Part shown: positions 9,736 to 20,763 of the stretch, in pieces
How positions within the stretch are numbered: the stretch's first letter is position 1
How the letters are laid out: each line of letters starts with the position of its first letter
Assembly (NCBI GenBank): GCA_018136815.1
Contig: CM030931.1
Span: 2,781,801 to 2,845,800 of the forward strand
DNA from: Isochrysis galbana
Lineage: Eukaryota; Haptophyta; Isochrysidales; Isochrysidaceae
Direction: 5' to 3'
DNA length: 64,000 nucleotides
Program-made: the position numbers and the translations under genes
Notes under the pieces: model-generated
Databases searched by the model: none
Seen by the model: the letters and a program-made list of their open reading frames with translations, nothing else
What the model was told of the DNA's origin: nothing

Positions 9736-10114
9736 GTTGTATTCAGGCCTTTTGGCATGAATATTTCGGCATGAGTATGAGCCGTCTTCGCTATATACCA
9801 TCTGCTATGTTCGTCGTGGTCGCGCAAGGCGTGCAGATTCGGATTCTCCCTGGGCTCAAGTCCTGGTTCGCCGATTTTCGTCTCGAAATTCGAGGATTTG
9901 AGTTTTATTTTTACCGTTATGGTGATTGTCCACGCGTTTAAGGTAAGAAATGCAGGTAACAGATCTGGGCCCCTCGCGTTCAGATCCCCCCCCTTTGCAC
10001 CCCCCCCCCCCCCCCGGCAGTTCCCCCCCCTCCGCAGTTCGCCCCCCCCTCTCCGCAATTTCCCCCTTTCCCCTCCCCTCCGCAGTTTGCCCCCCCCGCC
10101 CTCCGCAGTTTCCC
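9736..10114. other. C-rich spacer between repeats
   Basis: Contains a long C tract (about 10000-10016) and repeated CCTCCGCAGTTT/CGCAGTTCCCCCC units (10017-10110). No supported coding sequence. Confidence 0.5.
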
Positions 10115-11041
10115 TGGGCCACGATGACCCCGAAGACTTCTTCGTCCTTGGTTTTGACGTCCGCGTTGCGGTCCGTGAGCTCGAAGGAGATGATGATGCG
10201 GTCCATGATGACGAAATCAAGAGGCTCTGCCTCTTGAGATGCATCCATGTCGATGTTAATCTGCAGCGTGGTGGGAGAGGTATGATGATGAGGGTTTGGC
10301 GCCGAGGGTGTGAGGGGATAGAGGTGAGTTGCACCACAGCGTGGCCAAGCCACGTCCATCCGTGTGTGCGCGCCCTCAAGGGCTGCGTGTTGTGCTGTGT
10401 TGTTGTTTGGGCTTGTTGTGTGTTGTGACATTCTCGCTTCTCGCCGTGGGGTACGCCCTTAGTTAGTTAGCACGCTGGCTGCCTCCCGCGTGGGCGCGTG
10501 GGGTGGGTGGGGATGAGGCGCTGCTGGCCTCTTCGTCTTCGTGTCCGGCTTTTCAGCCTTCGTGGTCGCTCGGCCCTGGGGCCTGTGCGTTGTGCATACA
10601 AAGATGCGTACAAAGCACAGGCCCCCGTTGGGGTGTTGGGGTGGGTTGAGTTGAGTTGTCAGGTCGGGTCTGAGCCACGCGCTGTCGCGCGTGGCCAGAG
10701 CCACGACTGTGTAGGGGCCCAGCCCGTAGGCTTTCCCTATGGGAGGTGAGCTGCTTTTGGCGTCCTGGCCCACTTTGGGGTTGGCCATGGGTGGCTGGAG
10801 GGAGGGGCTGGAGTGTGTGGCCATGGCGGCCATGCGGTGGCCGTGGCTTGGTGTGGGGCTTGCAGGTGGTGGCACGGGCACGGGCCGTGGCTACGTGTTC
10901 ACCTGGTCTGCCTTTGGAGTGGCTCGCGCGCGCTTCGGGGGCGCAGCATTGGTCGCGGCCCGTTCGGCCGGCGCGGCGGGGGTGGCCGCAGGGGAGGAGG
11001 GGAGCGGCACGCGCTCCATGACCCTATCAGTTTACTGATAG
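10115..11041 (-). pseudogene. LINE ORF1 5' fragment with upstream hairpin
   Basis: The minus strand starts at ATG 11019 (MERVPLPSS...), directly preceded by the hairpin CTATCAGTTTACTGATAG at 11024-11041. A Pro/Lys/Arg-rich region follows. Near 10130-10240 comes DRIIISFELTDRNADVKTKD, which matches DQKIIISFTAYEKGHKAKDE in the LINE copy at 22.2-24.2 kb. Frameshifts occur, and the copy stops at the C-rich spacer, losing the rest of ORF1 and all of ORF2. Confidence 0.65.
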
Positions 11042-11292
11042 TTGTGTATGCATCTTTGAAGACGTTGTGCACAGTGTTACATTCTAGCGGCTTTGCTCGT
11101 CAGTTCGGCCCATAGTGGGTTTATCTTGTGTGCGGGCCATGTCGGGTTGTGCCACAAGGGTCAAGGGTTGAGATGTCGCGCCTTCGGCGCTTAATTTCTC
11201 ATTTAATATAACTTATTTTTGAGTTCGATAAGCTCGAAGCTCGAGCGTACTTATGTAGTAGTTATAGTCTTGATTGCCTGTTCCAAAAGTCT

Positions 11293-11485
11293 GGTTATTT
11301 GCAGACCCCTCTGATGCTTCCAATAAGCTTTTGTTTCGGTGTGTGAATCAGCACCGCTGCTGTGGCCGCTACTAGTTGCGTGTCGTCCGCGAATCGGCTG
11401 ATTTTCAGTTCAGCCGCGGCGGGGTGGGCGAAGAGATGGGGTGGGAGCGGGGCGCGCTCCATGACCCTATCGTTTATGACGATAG
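11293..11485 (-). pseudogene. LINE deletion derivative: ORF1 start joined to RT box
   Basis: A hairpin (CTATCGTTTATGACGATAG, 11467-11485) precedes ATG 11462. The frame opens MERAPLPPHLFAHPAAAE and passes directly into LKISRFADDTQLVAATAAV, the RT motif C block. Nearly all of ORF1 and the endonuclease half of ORF2 are missing between the two parts. The frame stops near 11297. A hypothetical 96-residue frame covers 11467-11757 on the same strand with no recognised domain. Confidence 0.6.
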
Positions 11486-11831
11486 TTGAAGACCTGAGTT
11501 TTGGATCGGAGGTAGTAGTAAAATTTGTACCGAAAACGCACAACATCACCACTGACCTTGTCAAGATGCGACGCCGGACTCTCCATTGGTGCTTTGAAAC
11601 GCCGTTCACCGCCTCCAAGTCGGACATCTCCACCCTTGCAACTTTTCGCATTCATGATAGCTTGGTCGCTGCTATTCGAAATACTCCAGACACTCTGGAC
11701 ATCGGCCCTAGCGAGAGCGAGCTGATCGAGCGCGGCTTGTGAGCCGATTGCGCACACAAAGCCACTTGGGTTACTTGGGCCTTCACGGCCTAGCTGGTTA
11801 AAAAGCTCCGAGACGATGAGGTTAGATCATC

Positions 11832-13688
11832 TCAAGGGCCTTGGCCATTGGGCAGCGCCGAGACAAATCGGTCGAATTTGCTCTGGGTACTTTGAGCAAG
11901 CGTCTCAGCGTTGGCAACCATCCGGTCTGCGATCTGCTCCGGCAACAGCCCCCCAGAGAAAGAATTGGTCGGGGGAGGAGACGGACCAGGCATCGGTGGT
12001 AGCGGGGCCTTCGGAGCAGTCATGGCAGGAGAGCCGCTTGATAGCACATGTGATGATGGAGATGAAGTGGGCAAAGGTGGTGGCTGAGCGTGGGAGAGAG
12101 GTGGCGGCGACGGCGAGGGGGATTGGGGCGGTGGCGGCGGCGAGGGAGGTGGGGGTGGAGATGGCGGCGGGGGATGTGGCGGTGGCGGGGGATGCGGCGG
12201 TGGCGGCATCCTATCCGAAGGGATGTTTCTAGCCACCCCGGGAGGGCCTGACACGTCCGCAGCGCATCCATTCAACGAGTAGCCGCCCTCTAGCACACTG
12301 GGATGGCGGAGTTGGCTCATTCGATTGCAGTCGGAGGGCACGAATGCTACGCGCCTGTGCTCGCGGTCGAAAATCACCTGCCATCACAGTTCCAAATGGG
12401 AGAGATATAGGGTTCGTTGATAGCAGGTCGGGATAGTGTCATGTGATGTGATGTTGGGGTATCTACATCACAACGAACACGTATAGCTTGATGTTGGCAT
12501 CGAAGCCCGGTGGACTCCCGCTCATTCATGCGATGGGGGCGAGTAGCGCACCTCATAGTTGCGCATGTTCGCAGCACCAATGACCACGCCGTTGTGGCTG
12601 TTGTCGAAGACCCCGAGACACCAGATGCCTCGACGCAGCTGATACGAGTATTCACGAGGCCCAAAGTCAACTGCAACACCATTCTTGAAGTGGAGGGAGC
12701 TGGGCACGAAGGAGTCCAGCTCCGCCTCACTCATTGTGTAGCAATAGTCATCTGGATATTCGCCCTTGACGGAGCGGCTTTCACAATCGCCCCATGGGCA
12801 GTGCTGCCGCCACTGATCTCGGACTTTGCGGTACACATTCGGAGGAAGATACATGAAGGTCGTCCCAGAGTCAATGATCGTGTTTCGGTAAGTGAGTTCG
12901 CGTTCGCCGACGCTCACGCCATCAATCTTTAGGTCAACCATTTCGACCATATAAGAAGTTGAGCCCGAATACGGAATCCAACCTGCATTTAGATTTGTTG
13001 GGACAGCCCCTCCCAAGACCAGTGCGCCAGTGTCCTCGCCCAGACAAATAGAGAAGACATCAGGACAATTTGTGGCTATCCTGAGATAGTCAAAGAGCAC
13101 CGGTCCGTATCCCTGCCCCTGAGAGAAGCCGGAGATACCATCGGCAACTTGTGAGTAGAAAAGGCCAGACTCATAGGTCTGGCACCCAAACGAAGCGCGG
13201 ACTGCGCGCTTCCCCCCCGACTCCAACCCGAACCAGAAGTCATCGCGAACAAGGTGCCCACGGATCGATGACCCCTCGGTGTACGAGACGGAGTAACCAC
13301 ATTTGCCACCATCGCACTGCCGACATGAGGACATACCGCTTGGAGGCTGGCTGCACGGCACCGCCGCGGCAGTGGACGAGGACGCCTCACTGAACCGCGC
13401 GCCATTGATGGAGCCGTGCTTGTGCGAGCCGCAGTGCGGGCACCCATCGCACGGTACGGCAGTGAGTGCAGATCCCGTGTCGATGATGAGGTCGAAGCTG
13501 CGTGGGGGGGTGCCCATGCAGACAGTGGCGGAGAAGTAGCCCAAGGTGTGCAGGTTGCCCTGCATCTGCCAGCCGCCAATGCTGCTCATCCTCCTGCCGC
13601 GTCGGCGCTCTGGCACGAGGGGCATGAAGCGGAGAGGGCTGACGGCCATGCTGCCGTTGGGCGCGAGCGTGAGGCTGACGGGAGGCAT
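11832..13688 (-). CDS. Pepsin-family (A1) aspartic protease, two exons
   Basis: Exon 1 is 13688-12552 and exon 2 is 12377-11832. The intron has a GTGCGC donor (12551) and an ATGGCAG acceptor. Splicing joins ANMRNYE to VIFDREHRRVAFVPSDC, the expected family C-terminal strand. The protein has about 560 residues. Catalytic DTGS lies at residues 70-73 and DSGT at 273-276, with a flap Tyr in GYSVSYTEGS and several Cys pairs, as in plant and algal secreted A1 proteases. After residue about 430 comes a Pro-rich tail (repeated PPPPHPPPP/SPPPPP) with no membrane segment. No signal peptide follows the chosen ATG and the frame is open further upstream, so an upstream start or exon is likely missing. A (TCTCC)n tract on the sense strand precedes the gene. 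Confidence 0.85.
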
Positions 13689-13858
13689 CGGCGGCTGTGC
13701 GAGGCGCGCGCGGCGCCGCGGCCACTACGGGGGGGAAGTGGGGGAAGAGGAGGGGAGGGGCAGGGGGGCGAACAAAAGAACGGGGGAGAGAAGAAGAAGA
13801 AGCGAGGAGAAGAGACCAGAGAGAAGAGAGAACAGGGAAAACAGGAGGGAGGGAGGGA

Positions 13859-13935
13859 GAGGAGAGGAGAGGAGAGGAGAGGAGAGGAGAGGAGAGGAGA
13901 GGAGAGGAGAGGAGAGGAGAGGAGAGGAGAGGGGA
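13859..13935. repeat. (GGAGA)n pentanucleotide microsatellite
   Basis: About 15 near-perfect GGAGA units, embedded in a longer purine-rich block (13740-13960). It lies just upstream of the aspartic protease on that gene's pyrimidine-rich sense strand. Long ORFs across it on either strand are repeat artefacts. Confidence 0.95.
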
Positions 13936-14173
13936 GAGAAGAAAGAGGAGAAGGAGGAATGCAGTTGGGATTCGAGAAAAAGTCGTTGGCCAAAGGTAAG
14001 AAGTATGGAGAACGAACCCTTTCTCTAGGAGGCAGGAGTGTACGGGGCGACGAAAGGGAGGCAGGGAGAAGAGGAGGAAGAGGATGTAAAGTATCACTTG
14101 TTGTGTGGAGTGAGTGGGGTACGTTCTTCATACGGAGGAGCGGTTCGGCTGTCCCTCGCACGCCACCACGGCG

Positions 14174-14177
<4 letters not shown>

Positions 14178-14214
<37 letters not shown>
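14178..14214. repeat. Poly-C tract (37 bases)
   Basis: Uninterrupted C run followed by a GGCAGGGGGGGG G-run, giving an inverted poly-C/poly-G pair. The exact length may be limited by sequencing accuracy. Confidence 0.9.
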
Positions 14215-14901
14215 AGGCAGGGGGGGGGCCTTTCCCTCACCCCTCAAAATCAAAAAGCCAAAGTACACCGCCCGGTGGCGCGCGCCCAACGCCAACGCCA
14301 ACGGGCAACGCGCCCTTTCCTCCAGCAACAGCAATACTCTACTCTACTCTAGTCAACAGTAGACTCTAGTAGATGGCACTAGTCAGCAAGAGTAATGTCA
14401 ATGGCCAATAGCAATAGTGGACGTGGAAAATGGGGTACCATAACTTATCTACAATGTTCCATATTATGAAATTGAGGTCTGGCTGCATACTCGACATAGG
14501 ATAGCGTCGAAATGCGAAATGAGCGGTAGAGCTGCTAGCATCTAGCATGAATCATGCATGAATGAGAGCGACGCGTGTAGGCGAGGGACGAGATCGGCAG
14601 ATCGGCCTACATTGGACATGGTAAACACGGGTTTACCGTGTTTGTACAGAGGCCAAAAACACCCCGTTTTCACCGTGTTTCTAACGTCAAACGCCCTCCC
14701 TAGCAGCATGCCATGTTTGCGAAACAGGTTGTAGCTGCTGTGTTTGGAGGCCCCCCTGCCGTTCGGGAAGGCAGGAAGACACACCGTCGATGTCCTCCCA
14801 ACGAAACTAAGAATGATAGCATATTCATATTGAAAAACTCGTTCAGGCCGCATGTACATGTACATGTATCACGTATCTCACGTAGAATAGAGTGCTTTAT
14901 A

Positions 14902-15533
14902 CTACCTCCGTTCCAAAACTCAGGATTCAGGGAAATGTGAAATGTCTCTTAGAGGGGGTTACAAAATGAAATTCGAATGATCGAGACATGTTGCGGGTAC
15001 ATTGGGGCGTATGCGTATGCCAGATGCGATGGAAGAGAAGACAGCATGACGAAAACAAAAGAAATGATGAGTTTTCATTTCATAAAGGTGCGAAAAGTTG
15101 CGCGCGGCGCGAACCGGCGCGGGTGGCTGGCTGCCGCGCTTTGGCCCTTTGGCCCTGAGGAGGCAAAGGAGTTGGTTCGAGAGAGTGCTCCATGAACACA
15201 TGAGAACACGCTTATAACATCACCTTGGCGCAGGCATTTGTTTGACACCAAGCACCAAGCGCTGGGTGTTGGCAAAGATTGTGGAGGTAGATGGTGGGAA
15301 TGAGTGTATGACTTGCCGCACGGAGCGTTCGTTCTGACAGTGAATAGAGTGCGTATGCTTGTCGCATTGGCTCTAGGCGTAGCCGCATACTAATGACCTT
15401 ACAAGAGCTCTTATGTTAAGCCCCAATGTACCCTCCCCAACACCATACCTTTGATGGAGCCCCTAGTTGAAGTTTGTGGCCCTTCCATTGAACCCAAAGC
15501 GTGCGAGGCATCTCAGTTTTGGAACGGAGGTAG
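14902..15533. mobile_element. Stowaway-like (Tc1/mariner) MITE
   Basis: A 632-bp element with 19-bp terminal inverted repeats CTACCTCCGTTCCAAAACT, flanked by TA at 14900-14901 and 15534-15535. The CTNCCTCCGTT terminus and TA target are those of plant Stowaway elements mobilised by mariner transposases. The interior has no transposase; open frames inside it are short and unsupported. It sits about 320 bp upstream of the ankyrin gene start. Confidence 0.8.
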
Positions 15534-15689
15534 TATATGTATATGTTACCCCCCAGGAGCCAACGCCCCCCATCAAGTTCTCTGGTCTCCTTCCTTTGAG
15601 TAAAGTAGAGTAGAGTAAATTCTTTTTTGGGAGATGGAAAGATATCATCTTTGTGTGCATGTGCGCACGAGCTGGAGCGGCCTCGCTTT

Positions 15690-15835
15690 CTGCCCTCTCT
15701 CCCTCTCTCCCCTTCTCCCTCTCTCCCATCCTTCCTTGCTTCCTGGTGCTCTCTCCTCTAACTGCTCTCCTGCCTCCCTGCCGCGCATTCTCGGCTCGGC
15801 CGGTCCTCTTCTGCTCTCGGCCTGCAACCTGGCTG
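15690..15835 (+). promoter_or_regulatory. Pyrimidine-rich promoter/5' leader of ankyrin gene
   Basis: Dense CTCTCCCTCTCTCCCC-type pyrimidine sequence ending just before the first ATG. Similar sense-strand pyrimidine tracts precede the start codons of the protease, permease, 41.5-kb and 60.3-kb genes, so this is likely the core-promoter or initiator region. No TATA box seen. Confidence 0.4.
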
Positions 15836-15851
15836 CTCTGTGCACCAGCCG

Positions 15852-18293
15852 ATGCCTCGGCTCGCTCACTGCCGCCGCGCGCTGCTAGCAGCCGCACTGG
15901 GCTGCCTGCTGTGCCCAGGACTCTGCGCCAGTGCGGACGGCCCACCAGAGCGCCGCCCACTACCACATCTTCGGCGGCTCCATGTGCTCGAGCGCCAGTT
16001 TGAGGCCGAAGCTCCACAGCTCAAGTGCCAGCTTGAGTCGGAGGAAGAGGAGAGCGAGGCCCGGCCGCTGCTCATGAGGCTCCTGCGGCTGCGAGAGGCT
16101 CTGCTCCATGCCCTCGCCGCTCCCGATGAGAACGGTCTTTGCCGTCTGCACCATGCGGTGCTGGAACAAGATGCCGAACGGGTTCGATCGCTGATCAAGG
16201 CCGGTGCAGAGCTCAATGTTGCTGCGGGCGACGCTGGCGTGCTGCCGCTCCATTTGTCCATCCTGGCCGGAGACGATGACCCCACCTGTCTCCAGGAGCT
16301 CTTGGACGGAGGTGCCGACACTAATGCGCCGGATGCGAACGGGGTGACGGCTCTGCATGCAGCCTGCTCTCTCAACATGCCCAGGTTGACATCCATACTA
16401 CTCTCCGCTGGGGCGGTGCGTGCTTTTGGTGCCCGAGCGGGATTGCACGATCTGTTCTCTCTTTTTTTTGTTCGCCCTTTCGAGAACTCCTGACAGCATT
16501 GCTTGCTGATCAGCTTGTTGCGCACCGAAACCGCATTGCTCACGCCCTAGCAAGCTCAATCGGCGCCCGACTCACCTGTGCCCCGTGCTGCATGCAGTCA
16601 CCGGACGTGCGGGGCCAATTTGGAGTGCCACCTTTGCAAATGGCTGGCTGGGCGAATGCCGCCGAGGCTGCCGAGGCGATGCTCGTCAATGGTGCACCAC
16701 CCGACCCGTGTGACGAACGACTGCGCACACCTTGCCACGCTGCTGCCGCAAGCGACTCGTCCGAGGCTCTCGAGGTACTCATCAGTTGCGGTGCAGACAT
16801 CGAGGTGCGTAGCACTTGCTGAGCGGGATATGCTTTTGCGCAATTTTGTCGCCGCTCTTCTAAACACTCCTCTCCCCGCTGCTTCTTGTACCTCGGATAC
16901 GTCTATGGCCTGTTTACAGAAGCGCTGAGACGGGTTGTTTGAGGCGGCACGGGTGGCTGCAGTCGCCATGCTTGTTTGAGGTGGCACGTGTGGCTGCGGT
17001 CACCATGCTTGTTTGAGATGGCACGTGTGGCTGCAGTCACCATGCCCACTCGCTTCCTAGGAGCCGTGTCTAGGGCCCATCAACTTTGCATCCCATTCAC
17101 CCCAACCATCCTTCCGGCAGGCACGCGACCAGCGCGGCTGGACACCTCTCGCATACTCGATACGTGCATGCCATTGCTGCGACCCAGCATGCCAGCGCAC
17201 CCGCGCTCTCGCACTTCTACTTGCGCACGGGGCGAACATAGAGGCACCTGATGCGTCGGGGTGGACGCCTCTCCATCATGCGGCGGCGAGCAATCGCGTC
17301 GCTGCAGTTGCGTTGCTCTTGACTGGTGGTGCAAACCCATCAGCTCCTGCATGTGGGACAGGCTGCCGGCCGCTCATGCTGGCAGCGCATGCAGGTGGGA
17401 CGGAATCCGTCCGACTGTTGCTCGCCGCTGGAGCGGAGCCAATGGCTAAGGATGATGCCGGCACCACTGCGCTACACGCCGCAGCAGATGCGAGGTCAGA
17501 AGAATCTCTCGATCTACTACTCAAGCACATAGCGAGGAAGCACGCTGTTGAATACGGCACCGAAGAGCAAGCGGATCGCCCATTCGATAGTCATGAAGAC
17601 GCCGATTCAGTCCTTTCCCGCAGCTGCGTTGGCACCGATGACGTCAACGAACTTTCAAGCAACAGCGCTGTCCGAGCAGCAGCCTCTTGCGCGGATATTG
17701 CGGGGCGTACACCGTTACACTTCGCGGCCGCAGCAGGATCTGTGGGGTGCGTGCGACGTCTTGCCGAGGCTGGTGCTAATACGGCTGCCGCGTCCGAAAT
17801 CGGTTGGCGGCCTCTTCACGAAGCGGTTAATGCATCGCAGCCAATGACAACCACGACGTTGCTCGAGCTTGGTGCACCGGTTGATGCGGCCGATCCCGAC
17901 GGCACAACTGCGCTGCACTTGGCAGCACTACGGGTGGGTGCGGGTGTTGGTGGATGTCAATGCAAGTGGTGCCGTAGGCGACGTGGGCGTCAGTTGCGCA
18001 CCATGCGATCGCTGCTCAACTGCCAAGCGTGCGATCCCAACGCAGCAAACCGGCATGGAATGCGTCCGGCTCACATCGCAGCTGCTTACGATTCTGCCAT
18101 GGCAATGCGATTTCTGCGCTCGAGACATGCTGCACTCTGGGCCCGAGACTCTTTCGGAAGAAGTCCCATGGACGTCGCGAGGCTGGCCCGGGCGGGGAAG
18201 CCGTCGAAGGTGGTACGAATGTTGTTGTTGCTAGGGAGTCGTTCCCCCTCCATCGTGGACGAAACTGACGTAGCAGATGGGCGAGTGGATTAG
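15852..18293 (+). CDS. Secreted/plastid ankyrin-repeat protein, three exons
   Basis: Exons 15852-16415, 16598-16804 and 17121-18293, all joined in phase 0, give about 647 residues. Both donors are GTGCGT; the acceptors are GCATGCAG and TCCGGCAG. The splices restore ankyrin units: LLSAGA joins SPDVRGQFGVPPLQ, and SCGADIE joins ARDQRGWTPLAYS. An N-terminal signal peptide (RALLAAALGCLLCPGLCASA) is followed by a Glu-rich helical region and then about nine ankyrin repeats (e.g. GVTALHAACSLNMPRLTSIL, GRTPLHFAAAAGSVGCVRRL, GTTALHLAAL). A Cys/Arg insert (CQCKWCRRRRGRQ) interrupts the C-terminal repeats. Ankyrin arrays bind protein partners; the partner here is unknown. The signal peptide puts it in the secretory system or, if a transit peptide follows, the plastid. 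GTG at 15840 was not used as the start. Confidence 0.8.
16935..17045 (+). repeat. 37-bp tandem repeat, three copies, intronic
   Basis: Three units at 16935, 16972 and 17009 begin TTGTTTGAG and end CACCATGC or CGCCATGC. They lie inside ankyrin intron 2 (16805-17120), so they do not alter the protein. Confidence 0.9.
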
Positions 18294-19099
18294 AAGCGCC
18301 GTGGCACCCTGTGCTGATTCTGTGCGCGAGTGGTGTGTGAAGCTCCTGTGTCCCACCTGCGAGTCGTCGAATCTACGAACCCAAATGCACGCAGATTCCG
18401 GTAAATGCGTCACGATCTAATTTCTTTTTCCTTTCTAGAGTTGCTCCTTGGTGCACGCAATGGCAAAGATCATTTATAATAGATAGGGCTGAACGAACTG
18501 CTTGTGGGGGGAGAGGCAGCGGGCGCGGCGGGAGGAATCTTCTTGGGGGCTGAAGACCGAAGATCCCCCGCCAAGGCTCTCCCGCCTGTCCCTAGCACAA
18601 CAGCAACCAACGCGGAAGCGTTGGAGATGGGCGGTCGCAGGATGGTGTCACGTGTCACAGGACGGAGTAGGAAGCGAGAAATCGCAAAACGACGAACGGC
18701 CTGCCGTGGTGCCACACTGTCCTTTGCTGCCCTGCCTGGCCTTGGCCCGCGCTGCGGTAGTCCGGGGCCGGGGCTCCGGGGCCGCAATGCTTGCGGCGAT
18801 ATGTGATATGTAGCTGTTGCACGGGCACGGGCAAAGACAACGAGCCTCAGCCGGAGATCATAAACCACATTTCATGATCTTGATCTCGGAACGGGCGCAA
18901 AGTGCACAATGGCATCGACAATGTCAAGAAGTGGCAAACACCGTCCATTCGCCACTCTGGGTACTAGAACTAGAAAGCACCAGCTGCAGGACTTCAATCA
19001 ACTATAGCAAGCCCAGGCTGACACAAACACCTACAACCGACTTACTACCGCCGCCATGCTAGCTAGCTACGTTCTTTCTACGTTCCGCCGCTGCGCCAC
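18294..19099. other. Ankyrin gene 3' region; palindrome-bearing spacer
   Basis: Mostly featureless. Near 18855-18895 is the palindromic block GAGATCATAAACCACATTT, then CATGATC. The same block occurs inverted at about 45043-45075 beside a LINE 5' end, so it is repeat-derived. Confidence 0.45.
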
Positions 19100-19490
19100 A
19101 GCCGCCGTACCCCAGGAGGCCGGCAGGGGCCTTGGAGCGCAGCTCAGGGGGGAGGTGAGGTTGAGGCATGGCCCTGGCCCCTCCTGCCTCTCCATCGCTG
19201 GCTCTCGAGCCCATGCCGATCGACTGGAGCTGACTGGGGGGTCCTGATCAAGGGGGCCCAGCCAGGGGGAGGAGGGGCTTGTCAGAGGGATGGGCTGGCC
19301 ACGACAGGCCAGGGCGGGCGATTCAGGCGTGCCTGTGGGGAGAGGGATGGGTCAGCAAGGCAGTGTGCTCCTGGCAAGGCATCAGGCATGCCAGGAGAGT
19401 GGGTGGTTCCTCCCCCATGGCGGGGGAGGAGTGAAGAGAGGGGGGGGCTCGTGCCCGCCATGGGCGTGAACCAAGTATAAACTTAGTTGT
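19100..19490 (-). repeat. Repeat family B, copy 2
   Basis: In reverse orientation this matches copy 1: CACGAGCCCC, CCATGGCGGGGGAGGA and a GACTGGAGCTGACTGGGG core. Its 5' end carries the ATGG start (complement near 19460) preceded by hairpin-forming CCAAGTATAAACTTAG at 19471-19488. Confidence 0.75.
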
Positions 19491-20118
19491 GACTGGAACA
19501 ATAGAAGATGCCTTGGGATGAAGGGTAGAAGAAGCCGGCCTTGGGTGTCAAGGTTTCATTTGTGAACCCCCGTCTCAATAGAAGATAACGTTCTGTACGA
19601 AAACATAACACCCTGGGTAAAAACAAAAAGGTCACCTGGTCCTCTTTCGACAGAACGCGAGCCTTCACAAGTCACAAGAAAACGGGGGAAGGAAGTGGAT
19701 CCTAGGACGTGACGTAGCGTCACGCGCGGCGGGGGATTCCGCCGGGGGGGGGAGGGGGAAATGTCTGTCGTGGGGGAAGCCCAGAAAGGGAGAGGGAGTA
19801 AAGAGTACCGAATGGGGGGGGGGAAGCCAGGAGCCAAGAGACAAGAGAGGAAGCCTTTCTTGTGGAAATCTAAGGGCGATTCTTCCCCGAACCACAACAA
19901 TAGTGGTCGAGGCTCTTTTCCTCTTCCTTTAGTCCGAATTGTGCCGCCCCACTCCTTCACCAGTCCGACCAGACCCCCCCCCCCCCCCCTCCGGCATGCA
20001 CCGGTGACATTGTAGCATAACATTACCATTTTCCAGATGATGTCAATAAGCGTTGAAGTGAAACTGACGAGATGAACGAAGAGCAAACCCAAAGCGTTCC
20101 CTGTGAGCCAGGATCAGC
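19491..20118. other. Spacer downstream of the TPR gene
   Basis: Contains the shared motif GGTCCTCTTTCGACAGAACG (19636-19655), also found near 28216-28240, and G/C homopolymers at 19743-19757 and 19977-19990. No supported coding sequence. Confidence 0.4.
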
Positions 20119-20763
20119 TTACTTCCATTCCACTCCGACACTATCTGCCGCAGCACGAATGGCGTCGTTGAGCTTATTCAATGGTCCAAACATGCCACCA
20201 CCCTTTTGCTGCCCCTTGAGATCTTCACGCAAGGAGCGGAGCCCATCACGGATGGGTAGCAAATCGTCGTCCAAAATCATTTCATTGATGGCGTCAACAG
20301 GTTCGACGACCTGATTTAGATATGCGCGCACAATGTCAAGCGCCTTGGCCGTGTCGCCCATCGCCGCGCAGCAGCAAGCAATGTTGTACTGCGCAATGAG
20401 CTTCTGCTGCTGGGTGGCAAATCGCTCCATCTTCATGCCGCGCGGGTTCGGGGGCGCCGTAGCTGATCCCACCATACCGGACGATTTCTCGCGCACATAG
20501 TCGAGTCCAGCGCCTGGCAACGTCTGAGCCAGCTCGAACATCCGGATCGCCCTCTCGTACTCGCCGGCCTTGTAGAGATCGAATCCACGCGCCTCGGCCT
20601 CATCATAGTTGGAGGGAATGGCGTTGGGCGCGGACTCGCTCGCTCGAATGGCACGCAGCATGAGCCGAGACACGTACCGCTTAGTGCTCACCGCCGTCAC
20701 CCACGCCGACGCCGTGCTCACCAGGCTGCACGCGAGGATGAGAGTAAGCGTTCTCATCGTCAT
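20119..20763 (-). CDS. Plastid-targeted TPR-like protein
   Basis: About 214 residues from ATG 20763; ATGs at 20799 and 20757 are alternatives, and 20757 places the hydrophobic core directly at the N-terminus. TLTLILACSLVSTASA is a signal peptide. It is followed by W at the predicted cleavage site and a basic/Ser-rich transit region, the ASA-[F/W] junction known from red-lineage complex plastids. The mature part has a tetratricopeptide-like pair: EARGFDLYKAGEYERAIRMF with AQTLP, then LIAQYNIACCCAAMGDTAKA with LDIVRAYL. A C-terminal stretch with DDDLLPIRDGLRSLREDL follows. TPR modules scaffold protein complexes; similar small stromal TPR proteins exist in algae, but the partner is unknown. No introns. 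Confidence 0.8.
   Translation of the reverse strand: MTMRTLTLILACSLVSTASAWVTAVSTKRYVSRLMLRAIRASESAPNAIPSNYDEAEARGFDLYKAGEYERAIRMFELAQTLPGAGLDYVREKSSGMVGSATAPPNPRGMKMERFATQQQKLIAQYNIACCCAAMGDTAKALDIVRAYLNQVVEPVDAINEMILDDDLLPIRDGLRSLREDLKGQQKGGGMFGPLNKLNDAIRAAADSVGVEWK

Noticed and set aside
9740-9960. tRNA-like reading (GEPGLEPRENPNL style translation)
   Set aside because: No A-box or cloverleaf could be formed; resemblance is only to a translated B-box-like string.
13387-14161. Long Leu/Ser/Pro ORFs on the minus strand and Glu/Arg ORFs on the plus strand
   Set aside because: They translate the (GGAGA)n and purine tracts; frame-independent low complexity, not genes.
15866-16543. 225-residue minus-strand ORF
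   Set aside because: Antisense shadow of ankyrin exon 1 caused by high GC3.
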